Of a stretch of 64,000 bases of DNA, positions 45,146 through 55,261 are shown in pieces. Position 1 is the first letter of the stretch, and every line of letters starts with the position of its first letter. Both the position numbers and the translations under genes were made by a program. The stretch covers positions 48,721-112,720 of the forward strand of contig JAKCPI010006106.1 of NCBI GenBank assembly GCA_023213315.1, written 5' to 3'. Below the pieces are notes generated by a model. It was not told where the DNA came from. It worked only from the letters and a program-made list of their open reading frames with translations, and did not search any database. This stretch comes from Euborellia annulipes (taxonomy: Eukaryota > Arthropoda > Insecta > Dermaptera > Anisolabididae).

Positions 45146-46557
45146 TTAAAACAGGTGCGATATAAACTGGCCTACATTTTTGCTAATAAATAGAACCAGC
45201 TGGTTTTAATTCTCCAAATATTTATTATTTTAAATATTAATTTATTTTTATATTATATTATTCTTGAAAATTCTTTCTTTAAATGCATTGGTTTTTTTTA
45301 ATTTTATCTTTATAAATATTCTTTCGGATAATTCATGAGATTATCATTACTATTAGTAATATTATTAAAATGATATTCATAAATTATATATTTTCTTTTA
45401 TAGATCTAAGCTTTGTTGAACGAATATGACAATACATTCTGGAAACCTCTAATTTCAACTACTCAAGAAGATGTAGAGTTTTTTAAGAAGCAATGGAGAA
45501 TTTTTTTCTTCCTCTTTGTATTAAGTTCTAAATATATATCAATTGTTTAATCGTTTCCGTTCTTTAAATGACTTTTTTTATAGATATTTTATACTGGAGT
45601 CATTTCGGCGAATTCAGAGAGGATTTTTTCAATGTATTTATGTAACACATTAGGAAAATGATTTTTTACAAACTACAAAAAAACCTTTTTAAATTTGTCC
45701 GATTGACTCCGATATTAATTGCAATAATTTTAAGAGAAAATTAATTAAAAATCTTCTTTTAAAGAGAAGAATTGTTTAAAATTAATATTTCTCTTCATGC
45801 TTGTATTGTGGGAAAAATTTTTTTTTTTTACTCAGCAATAAAAAATAAAAATGAATGAATTCGCTCAATACAAATATGTAAAAGTTCATTCATTTTTTTT
45901 TCTTGCTTTTCTTTATATTTATTGGAGTTTACGCTCTCTTTCTCTCCTTCTTTCCTCACAGATGATTAATTATTAATAATAATATATATTTAAAATATTA
46001 CAAGTGTACTTGGATACATATCCTTAATTTTTTGTTGGCAAAAGAAAAGGATTATTGGTCAAAAATAAAGTTGTACTTATTATAAAATAAATCATATGCT
46101 GTTAAAGAATAAAAAAAATATTTAATTCAATCCTTTTTTTTCCTTCTTCGATTTTAAAGACAAAATTTACTGTGTTAGGGCCATTCTAAACGAGCGTTTT
46201 TGCTGCGTTTCCCATTTAATTGAGGACTTACATAGTCCGGAATTAAAATTAAATGGTCATTCAATAAAAAGCACTGGTTAATTAGATTAAAACCAGGACG
46301 GTTAAATGAATCCGGTTTAAACCAGTGGTTTTAACCGAACAACCATGTCATAAGGGCTACACGAGCGTTTTCCCCATTCTACAAGTTTTTTTATAATTTA
46401 TATCATCAAAACATCATTCAAATTTTAAAATTAGTATGCGATTAAAAAAAATTTTTTATTTATTCAAATCTACAATTTCGGAAAGAAAGAATCTCCATGA
46501 TGGGAAGAGCAAGTATCACAAACAAAAACTAACAAGCCAAATAGTTTGTTGACAAAT
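45146..46557. other. Intergenic, no gene recognised
   Basis: AT-rich sequence. At 46170-46385 the words AAACGAGCGTTTT and ACACGAGCGTTTTCC bracket AAACCAGTGGTTTTAACC, a possible old MITE. Nothing else recognisable. Confidence 0.35.
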
Positions 46558-46561
46558 TTAA

Positions 46562-47703
46562 GGTGCGCGTCTCGAAAAGCCGTTAGAAGACGATTTAGTA
46601 CGAGGGGGGGCTCGCAGATTTTGTTTATTGGGAATCTTACTGAAAATATTGTTTGATCGAACTTTTGTCAAGTGTAAATTTTTTTCTATCTGAAATTTTA
46701 AAATCGAAAAGAATGTTATAAGGCTCAAGAAAAGTCACAAACAACGATAGCGGGGTAGAGGAGAGGATTGAATTCCAGGGATCCCAAGTCAAAATTGGGG
46801 TATTTTTTTTTTGTTTTGTATTATTTATTATATAAAAATAAATATTATATTATATTATAAAAATATTTTATTTATATTTGGAATATTTATTACATATTTA
46901 TACAGAAAACAACATAATAAATAATTAGATATATTGATATGTCCGAAAAATATTATTTTTTTAGAGAGAAAGTTTTTGACAGCGAAACAAAATTTTCATG
47001 TGCGTTCGCGGAAATCTTTTGAGAGCAAATTTCGCGTGGTGTTGGAAAATTTGGGGGGGGGGGGGAATTATTGGTTTATTTTTATATGTACGGTATGCCC
47101 TCGGCCCTCGACCTCCCCCTATATACGCCCCGAATTATTATTTATATATCTAATTGATTATTATTATTGTTTTCTGTATAATATGTAATAAATATGTCGA
47201 AATATAATAAAATTTTGTATAATATAATATAAAATTTATTTTTATATAATAAATAATAAAAAAAAAAAGTGAGGGGCATCCCTCCTCTCCCGTTCGCTAT
47301 AGTTGTTGTTGTGTGTGAGTTATTTTAGTTGGGGGGGGGGGGGCTGAGTTACTCTATGCGGCAAGAGAAGGCATTAGTTTTTCCCATAGGAAAACAAGGG
47401 ATTTATTCCATTTCATTTGAAAGATTCCAGCTAATTAATTAAGGATAAAAAATTAATTATTTTTTAACACAATGATTCCTAATTTCATTATCTATAAGAT
47501 ATAGAGCGAATTTTTAAAAAATATCTTTTATTTAATGCGATTAATCTAAAAAAATAATTTTATTTTTTGTCGAAAATCAAAAAAAGGGCTTCTATGAGTT
47601 GTAGATATTTTAAATAGCTTTAATTTAAAAAAAATTTGAGGTCGATAGCTTCAAAATTGTGGCCGCTGGAATCTCCCAAAATTAGCACCCCGAGACGCGC
47701 ACC
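46562..47703. mobile_element. 1.14-kb element flanked by TTAA
   Basis: Ends GGTGCGCGTCTCG and CGAGACGCGCACC are perfect 13-base inverted repeats. TTAA lies immediately outside both (46558-46561, 47704-47707), the target-duplication type of piggyBac-like transposons. Inside there are further inverted blocks (GGGGTAGAGGAGAGGATT against ATCCCTCCTCTCCCG) and two long G runs (about 47053 and 47332). No transposase ORF. The solo end at 2526 shows it is a family. Confidence 0.7.
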
Positions 47704-48208
47704 TTAAAAGAAGCCATATTCCTACATATGATAATTTCATTGTTTTTAAAAAGATTATTAAAATTCTACTCTACATTTGAATCAGAAAAGTTCTCGTTAA
47801 GTTGTTCATATTAAAAAAAGAAACAAAAACATTGTAATAATCATATGAGAAAACGCATGAATTCCTCACTACCACATATATATTGTTTTTCCAAGACGAT
47901 ATATATATCATACCTCTGCTAGCTATTCTGCCATCAGATCGAAGCTATTTCCGTACAAATATATATATATAATATATGAAGAGTAGATGAAAATAGGGCA
48001 TTTCAAAAAAATGGTAAAGGAATGAGTTTGCTTTGAACACAAACCAAATGAAAAATGAACGGGAAAATGGAATAATTCTATGGTATAGCGGACTGCATAC
48101 AAAATTCAAAAAAAGACAAATTCTCTTATACATATTATATAAAATGTTATATTAGTAAGACGAAATAAATACAAAGATTTTATTGACATTTAAAATTATA
48201 AACAAATT

Positions 48209-51200
48209 CTATTTTGGGAGAAGATTTGGCTCATCGTTATAACAATCGATGATATTCTCCATTATCTGCCACAGTGATTCCTTAGAAAGATCCTCGGTGA
48301 AAACCGAATACCAGGTGATACCTTCACCGCCTTCTTCAACTGTAAAGGGAACCTGAACTCCGTATACTTGTAGCGCCAGGTGAATGCAGGCTATCGCAAC
48401 ATGACGGGGGTCGTGATCGAGTATCGCTGGCTCGTAATGGAAATCCTGACACATCAAAGCAAACAAAATAATCTCGAGTTTTTTACTCGGCCCTTATTAT
48501 TTCTATTTCAGATTTCATTAATTGAAGAGGAATTTGTAAAATTGAATAAAAAATAAATAAAAAAAAAACTATAGGCCTTCACCAACCAAATTAATTAAAA
48601 TTCACGATGAAATTATATGTAAATAAGACAAAAAAAAAGCAAGAACATAATTAGAAAAAATTTCTAGCAAAACAACAATATTAATAGGATTCTATTCAAG
48701 CATCTGCTAGACAAAATATCCAGTAGAAATAGTATAATAATTTAAATTGAACGATAAATGATAACGCTGGCCTTTTAAGGCCACTATTCCACTATATAGT
48801 CGACGTTTCGGGAATCTAAACGCCACCCTTCATCAGGACTAATGTGGTTCTTAATATTAATATTAGCAATATTTTTCAAGAGAAAGGCAACTAATGGCCA
48901 AATCAATCGATACAAACTTGAAAAAAAAATATTAAATTCAATGAAAAAATGACTTGGAAGTCAAATTTATTAACGAATATATAATTTTGTTTACTGAATT
49001 CAACAATATATATATATATCCAGGGAAAATATCTCATATAAAAATAAAACAAATTTCACTCTTTAAAACATTGAGGATAATATTATCCAATTGACACCGA
49101 ATATTTACAATTATACGTACGACCTACTCTAATAATTTAAATGTTCCGTATTGACCGAGATGGAGGTTGGTGTTTTTTTTAGACTAAAAAAGTACATTAG
49201 TAAAGTACTAGAACTCGAATTTCCTCAAAGATGAGGCAGCGTATTTTGTTTTGTATATCGCAAATAGTAAATGTTTAAAATTTGAAAGAAATAGTAAAAA
49301 GAATTTCGAGAAAAGTGAAAAAAAAACTAAAAAAGTAGCATCAGTACGAAGTTTCCTAAAGACGAGATCAAACATATTTTGTTTTGTATACCGCAAATAG
49401 TAAATGTTTATAATTTGAAAGAAATCGTTCGAGAACTCATGTGCTTACAAACAAACAAACGTACAGTTTCAATATTAACCGCCACCAGAGCGCTTAGCTG
49501 GCGTGATTGTTGTCTCAAAAAATAGTATTTCCATTACAATATTAAAAAAAGTTTATTTATTTATTTTTTAAGCACTCTGGTTGTCTAACTTCAGGGCTCT
49601 AATCTCTAGGGGTGGCGGTTAATATTGAAACTGACTATACAGTGAGGGACAATATTAAGTCCCACCCAATGTGATTATTTCATTGTTTTTAAAAAAATAT
49701 TATATATTTTTTAATGGAAACTTTCATGGTTCAAACCTAGAAAATTGCCAATAAAGATTTTCATTTTCTTTTATAAAAACAATGAAATAATCACAAGTAG
49801 AAAACGCATGGGGCTAAATATTGTTCCTCACTGTACATTGCTCGTTTAAAAGTATAAGATAAAGTATAACCGCAAATAGAATTAAATGAACAATCTAAGT
49901 TTTTAAACCAGGTCTGGGTTGTCGGTAGAGAAATATGTAGACACCGAGAAAATTTAAGAGCGTTTTATAATTTTTGTAGTTATTAAATCTTAATTAAATG
50001 CCGACATTGACACCCCAACCCTGGTTTAAACCCTATCTATTTTAAACGCTTTTTTAATTTCTCTTTAAAACATATGAAAATGATGGTATTAAACTAACGA
50101 TGAACACTTACTTGAAGAAAAGACATGGAGGCCTTAGCCAGTGGAACTTTGCTCCATTCATCTTTAGTAATGTAACTCTCAAGAGATTTTAAAAAATGTA
50201 ACAAGAACTGAAATAAAAAGGAAAAATTTATTATTTCAACAACTCAACAACCCTGTTTTCAATTCATACAATATATTACTGACCTTATGGGGATGTGTAA
50301 CAGTGACTTCGAATTTGAGCATTCTCATAATAAGAAGTTCAGCTTGCACAATAGCATCTCTCATGTTCCAATATTCCTCACCAAGATCAAGGGGTGTCGA
50401 TCCTCGATGGAGAGTATTGTGTGTCACGTTAATTACATCACGTATTTTCAAAGGATCATCTTTTATTTTTCCAGCCAAATACAGTGTTGTAGACGCAATT
50501 AACTAAAGAAATAGAAAAGAGTATTGTTAACATAAATACAATAAAATATGATTTGATGTGTCGAGATATATTTAGTTTCCCATAGGACCTTAGTTTCAAA
50601 CTTGCGTTTTGTGAAATAAACTATGGTTATTTTTCAAAATTTTAATCATCGCCAGCTCTGAGGATGGTTCAAACACGGACCCGAAACGTCAGCTGTGTGA
50701 ATTAATCGAATAAAGAAATAAACTTAGCTGCATTTCTCATTTTTACCCTCTTATTAACAAAATTTTAATCTATATTTGGATATTTTATACACAAAAGAGA
50801 ATATACAAAATTTATAAGAATTGGATAAAATTTTTTAAATGTGTAAAAAGTTCCAAAGGAGACCCCCCTTTGAATCGAAATTAACATGCAAATCCCCATA
50901 GGGATTTAAAATTGGCTCTATGGAAGGAAAAGCCGGAAAATTAATTTGAAAAATCTGAAATACATCAGTAAAGTGTACTTTAAACAACTTTCAGTGCAAA
51001 ATTTTATATTTTATATATATAAAGAATTATATATATCATGTGTTGGTCCATGAGGTAATTATGAAAAACATATAACCAAGTATTTATTAATTTAAATAAG
51101 CGAAAAATGTAGGTACCGCCGGGAGTCGCATCACGATCCGTCTATTTCTCGAATTTTTGAATCACCGACTTTGTCACTATGATTCTCAGAGACGATATAT

Positions 51201-53139
51201 AGATAAAAGTAAAAATATATATGGTAAGAATGGTACTATTTCGTAAAAACGATAGAATCAATCAATAAGGAAATAATTAATTTGATGCTATTTGAAGCTG
51301 TGGTAATAATAAACCATTTTTATTAAGTTAATTATAAATAATGTAATTAATTAATATTGTTTATAATTATTATTGCTTAATTTTTGTTAAATAAAGCCTA
51401 TATTAAGGTTATCTCGTGTTCTTATTGTATTCCTCTCCTCTATATATATATATATATATATATTTTGTCACAGAGGATAAAAGAATTTTTCACAATAATG
51501 AATATAATAATTTAACACATTTGAGCTGGGGCAAAAGTAAATGATGCCTTTGGTCTTTCAAAGTTCATATCTAAAATTTAATGTAATGGATGAAAAAAAG
51601 AGCATTTGCAGCTAGATTTATTTCGTTTATTAGGGACTTCAAGTCTCTAATATAAAATTTAATTGTAGTTTGTCAAAACTTTGAGTTTTAAATCTAATAA
51701 GTGGAGAAACTATATCTCTTATTCCAGTGAGTTAATTCGATTTTGTTTAAAAGTTTAAAAACTGAAGGTTTAGATTAACTTCCAAAAAGGCACACCTTAA
51801 AAACTACGTTTAGAGCCAGCTCTTGACTTGCCTACTTAAATACATCTCTTAGGCCACTTAGCCTCCCATCATGTGAAAATTCTTTGAGAAAAACTATGCA
51901 GTCCAATCTCTTCCGGAGCGTGTATGACTCCAGCCAATGCTAAAAGGCAAGTAATTGCGTCTATCTCTAGGTACAATTAAATATCTTTAATATTTTTTGT
52001 AAAAAACAATTAAATAATCACATGGAATCCGAAGGGCAGAACTGCATAGCTATGGCTCAGAGAATTTTCCAAACGTGAATGGGAATAGGATATGTGAAAT
52101 ACCCACATAGCTGTCATATCCACTGCTATCAGCTTCTTTGAAAAATCGATGATATAAAATTGCAGCTGTTGCAATTGTCAACGGTTGGGCGTCTAATTTT
52201 GCACCTAAAAAAAAGTATATATATAAAATTAGATAAATAAATAGTGAAATTATATATTTTTTTGTATTCATTCATAATTTTGAAATGATTTATATAGCAA
52301 ATGTTTGAATAACATATTTATATCTGAAATGATACTAATTTATTCATGTAGAATGAGAATTTGAATTGAGATATTCAAAAATAAGAGAAATATCTCCTGG
52401 TGCCTTAAAATAAATAAGAAAATAGATGAAATTTTTGCATAATTATGTTATTAATAGTAGAATGTATGATAAATTATAATAATATTTTGTTTAGGCTGAA
52501 CGCACACCAATCGAGCAAAAACGTTTTCGATCAAAATGTTTTGTTCAAGAGCAAAACGTTTTGCTTGATGTCAACGCACACCGATCGAGCAAAATGTTTT
52601 GCCATCGGGGATTTTGCTTCCAGAGTCATTTGGATAAATGGCTGACGCAAAGAAAAACATTGAAAAAACAGTTTTTGCTCGATCGGTGTGCGTTCAGCCT
52701 TAGATATCTTAAATATTTAAAAAGCGAATATCTTTTATATATATATATACTTATATAATGGTTGAATCACTTTGCCGGTGAGCCGGTGTAAATAATAAAC
52801 TGAATTGTATAAATATCAGTTGTATATAATATATATAATAGTCAATTGTATAATATCAGACAGATAAACATCATCATATAACAAAGAAAAAAATTTAGAT
52901 TTAGAAAAACAGTAATTAATGCAATGTAAATTTTAAATAACACTTTGGAATCAAGTATTTAAGTAATAATATCCCTATAAATATTTTGTTTGTAAAAAAA
53001 TTACTAAAAATAAATACTTACCACACTCAAATATAAACCGTATAATAGTAAAGTTATTTTCATGTTGTCTATAATCAATTGATGGGATTAATTTATTTTT
53101 CTCGTGTTGAAACTGCATCACATCAATTACGTCTTTCAT
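48209..53139 (-). CDS. CCNQ: Cyclin-Q (FAM58A), activating partner of CDK10
   Basis: Minus-strand exons 53139-53022, 52204-52107, 50502-50284, 50207-50112 and 48445-48209 join in frame to 255 residues (human 248). The cyclin-box signatures are present: FIFECGAKLDAQPLTIATAA with YHRFFKE, LIASTTLYLAGKIKDDPLKI with RDVINVTHNTLHRGS, EYWNMRDAIVQAELLIMRML with KFEVTVTHPHK, and in the second fold DHDPRHVAIACIHLALQVYG and ITWYSVFTEDLSKESLWQIM. Cyclin-Q binds CDK10 to phosphorylate ETS2 and regulate ciliogenesis; human loss causes STAR syndrome. The ATG is chosen because MKDVIDVMQFQHEKN precedes the cyclin box at family length. The 3' exon ends TAG. Introns carry two candidate hammerheads and three MITEs. 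Confidence 0.96.
48797..48841 (-). ncRNA. Candidate type-I hammerhead ribozyme, CCNQ intron 4
   Basis: Minus strand: stem I TAGTC pairs five of five with GACTA (48801-48797); CTGATGA (48836-48830), the textbook box; one extra A; stem II GGG/CCC; then GAAACGTC. The cut is predicted between 48802 and 48801. The stems are unlike those of other copies in sequence, but the architecture is the same. It is in the same orientation as the CCNQ transcript and so would be part of its pre-mRNA. Confidence 0.62.
49464..49633. mobile_element. MITE with 23-bp terminal inverted repeats, CCNQ intron 4
   Basis: CAGTTTCAATATTAACCGCC begins it and GGCGGTTAATATTGAAACTG ends it; inner parts (AGAGCGCTTAG, AGCACTCTGG) are partly mirrored. 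It is followed six bases later by the Tc1-type MITE. The superfamily is not certain; the CAGT ends would fit Tc1/mariner. Confidence 0.75.
49640..49833. mobile_element. Tc1/mariner-type MITE, copy 3
   Basis: CAGTGAGGGACAATATTAAG at the start and AATATTGTTCCTCACTG at the end, flanked by TA (49638-49639, 49834-49835). Same palindromic family as 7261 and 17469, with a 16-base loss after CCCACCC. Confidence 0.85.
50653..50695 (+). ncRNA. Candidate type-I hammerhead ribozyme, CCNQ intron 2
   Basis: Stem I CAGCT (50653-50657) pairs five of five with AGCTG (50691-50695). Box CTGAGGA (50658-50664), extra T, stem II GGTTC with GGACC (five pairs, one G-T), one C, then GAAACGTC. It is a solo copy without an inverted partner nearby. 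AATAAA follows at about 50709, as in the other members. It is antisense to CCNQ. Confidence 0.62.
50990..52100. other. CCNQ intron 2, repeats and no gene
   Basis: Contains an eroded SINE-like piece (GGTACCGCCGGGAGTCGCAT, 51110-51130), a TA microsatellite (51441-51463) and the solo arm GCATTTGCAGCTAGATTTAT (51602) of the 43919 fold-back. Nothing coding. Confidence 0.45.
52494..52699. mobile_element. Harbinger-like MITE, best copy (TTA target duplication)
   Basis: Perfect 15-base ends GGCTGAACGCACACC / GGTGTGCGTTCAGCC flanked by TTA (52491-52493, 52700-52702). Inside it repeats AAAACGTTTT and GATCGAGCAAAA. It lies in CCNQ intron 1. Confidence 0.82.
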
Positions 53140-53610
53140 TTTAAGCTAGACTACCTTAAAAAAATATAAAATTAAAATATATAAATATATATTAAATTAT
53201 TTATAAAATATTATAACTAACGTAGAAAATATTTTATTTTTGCTTTTAGCAATTTATTTATCCAACAAATAATGAATTTACTTTTGACGTTTATTTTTTC
53301 ATCTTTAGCGTCCTTAGAACAGGGCTGCCAACCAATTTGCACAGAGAAATTGTTTCCTATTTGTGATTATAAAAGAAATAAATTAATAATAATAAAATAA
53401 ATAATTTTTGAAAGTAAAAGAAAATATACAAATTTTCAAATTAAAAAAAAAAGTTATTTAAAAATTTGTCAAAATTCCCTAAACATAGAGTTACCAAAAT
53501 TTATATTCCACAAATCCTTTCTCTCGTTATAATGACAGATAAATGAAATTATAAGTTAGCATTAAAAATAAAAGGAAATTGATAATATGATTTTAAAAAA
53601 AAGTGCAGGA

Positions 53611-53700
53611 GGTGGATTTGAACTCGCGAAGTTTGGTTATGTGAGAATGGAAAAAAAGTAGTTTATGACGAATTAACCACTTGAGCCACCGATTTAATTA
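53611..53700 (-). repeat. tRNA-like SINE head, left arm
   Basis: Minus strand GGTGGCTCAAGTGGTTAATT is a good A-box region and CGCGAGTTCAAATCCACC a good B box, separated by an extra-long arm as in Leu/Ser tRNAs. CCTGCACTTTTTTT follows, a Pol III-type T run. The acceptor stem pairing is poor. Confidence 0.6.
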
Positions 53701-54844
53701 AACTTATCCAGTCAAAATAAGCCATATAAGAAACATGAAATAAAAGAACTATTAAAAAAATTTTAATATTCCACATATGATATATCATTTTTCTTTATTT
53801 TTTATGAAGATTAATAATTTATATTCAAAATTTCTATAAAATGCATAGTTTTCAAATAATTCAATGTGCAAACGTCAGATTGTTTATGCCTTAATGTAAT
53901 TAAACAAAAAACTCTATCTAACATATGATACATGTTATTAATTCTTGAATTCCCCCTGATTTCAGAGAACTAAAGCCCTTTTAATTATATGATCTAATTT
54001 GGGAGTTATTGGCGATCAAAGTTAAGACTATTTTTGAGCTATTTTCGACCTTAATGACACAAACACTCAATTTTCACATTATCGAAAAAACTTATTTAGC
54101 ATTGTCTGATTAAAACCAAATTTTTACCAGAGATTTATAATTAAAAAATGAGTTTTTTTCTAAAGTTTCATTGAGATTGGTAAAGAAATAAATAAAATAT
54201 TGACTATTTTGTAAATTGAGTTTTAGAATTGGGATCTCAGATTCAAGCCTAGACCCGGTTCATAGACGGCTCTCTTTACCAATCCGGGATCGCGAATTCT
54301 AAAACTCAATTTACAAAATAGTCAATATTTTATTTATTTCTTTACCAATCTCAATGAAACTTTAGAAGAAAACTCATTTTTTAATTATAAATCTCTGGTA
54401 AAAATTTGGTTTTAATTAGACAATGCTAAATAAGCTTTTTCGATAATGTAGAAAATTGAATGCTGATGTCATTAAGGCCGAAAATAGTCTTATATTTTCG
54501 ACCTTAATGACATCAACTTTGATCGCCAATAACTCCCAAATTAGATCATATAATTAAAAGGGCTTTAGTTCTCTGAAATCAGGGGGAATTCAAGAATTAA
54601 TAACATGTATCATATGTTAGATAGAGTTTTTTGTTTAATTACATTAAGGCATAAACAATCTGACGTTTGCACATTGAATTATTTGAAAACTATGCATTTT
54701 ATAGAAATTTTGAATATAAATTATTAATCCTCATAAAAAATAAAGAAAAATGATATATCATATGTGGAATATTAAAATTTTTTTAATACTTCTTTTATTT
54801 CATGTTTTTTATATGGCTTATTTTGACTTGAAAAATTAAAGAGA

Positions 54845-54945
54845 TCTGTGGCTCAAGTGGTTAATTCGTCCTCAAATAATCTAAATTTTTTTTCCATTCT
54901 AACCAAACTTCGCGAGTTCAAATCCACCTCCTGCACTTTTTTTTA
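54845..54945 (+). repeat. tRNA-like SINE head, right arm
   Basis: TGTGGCTCAAGTGGTTAATT (A-box region) and CGCGAGTTCAAATCCACC (B box), ending in CTGCAC and a T run. It is the mirror copy of 53611-53700. Small differences between the two show they have begun to diverge. Confidence 0.6.
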
Positions 54946-55261
54946 AATTCTTAACTGTTTTTTATACCTCATGCGAGGGAAGGGAAGGGGGGGGGGGGCT
55001 GGTGCGCGCGCCAAAAATCACCTGGCACGAAGGCGGCAACCAAGTATCGTTCTCTTGTATTATTTTAGCTTCTAAACTGCAAATTTATTAAAATTTTATT
55101 TAACTTTATAATTTATTATTTAAAAATTAATTGTTTAACTAGAATTGAATTTTAAAATTTCTTATAAATAACCAAAGTACTTTTATCTATGGTTAGAATA
55201 ATTTACTTTTTGAAATTTTTTTTTCTCTTATAAATTTTTTTTTATGAATAATTGTCAAAGA

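Larger units (their letters stand above)
53593..54945. repeat. 1.35-kb palindrome with tRNA-like outer ends
   Basis: Two arms of about 640 bases (53593-54230 and 54295-54945) are near-identical inverted copies separated by about 64 unpaired bases. Checkpoints: AGTGCAGGAGGTGGATTTGA at 53602 against TCAAATCCACCTCCTGCACT at 54919; GTCAGATTGTTTATGCC against GGCATAAACAATCTGAC; TGAGTTTTAGAATT against AATTCTAAAACTCA at the centre. The outermost 90 bases of each arm are tRNA-like and point outward to inward. It lies just upstream of CCNQ and would form a very long RNA hairpin if transcribed. Confidence 0.88.

Noticed and set aside
54845..54945. Functional tRNA-Leu/Ser gene
   Set aside because: Good A and B boxes but no complete cloverleaf; an inverted copy is part of a long palindrome.
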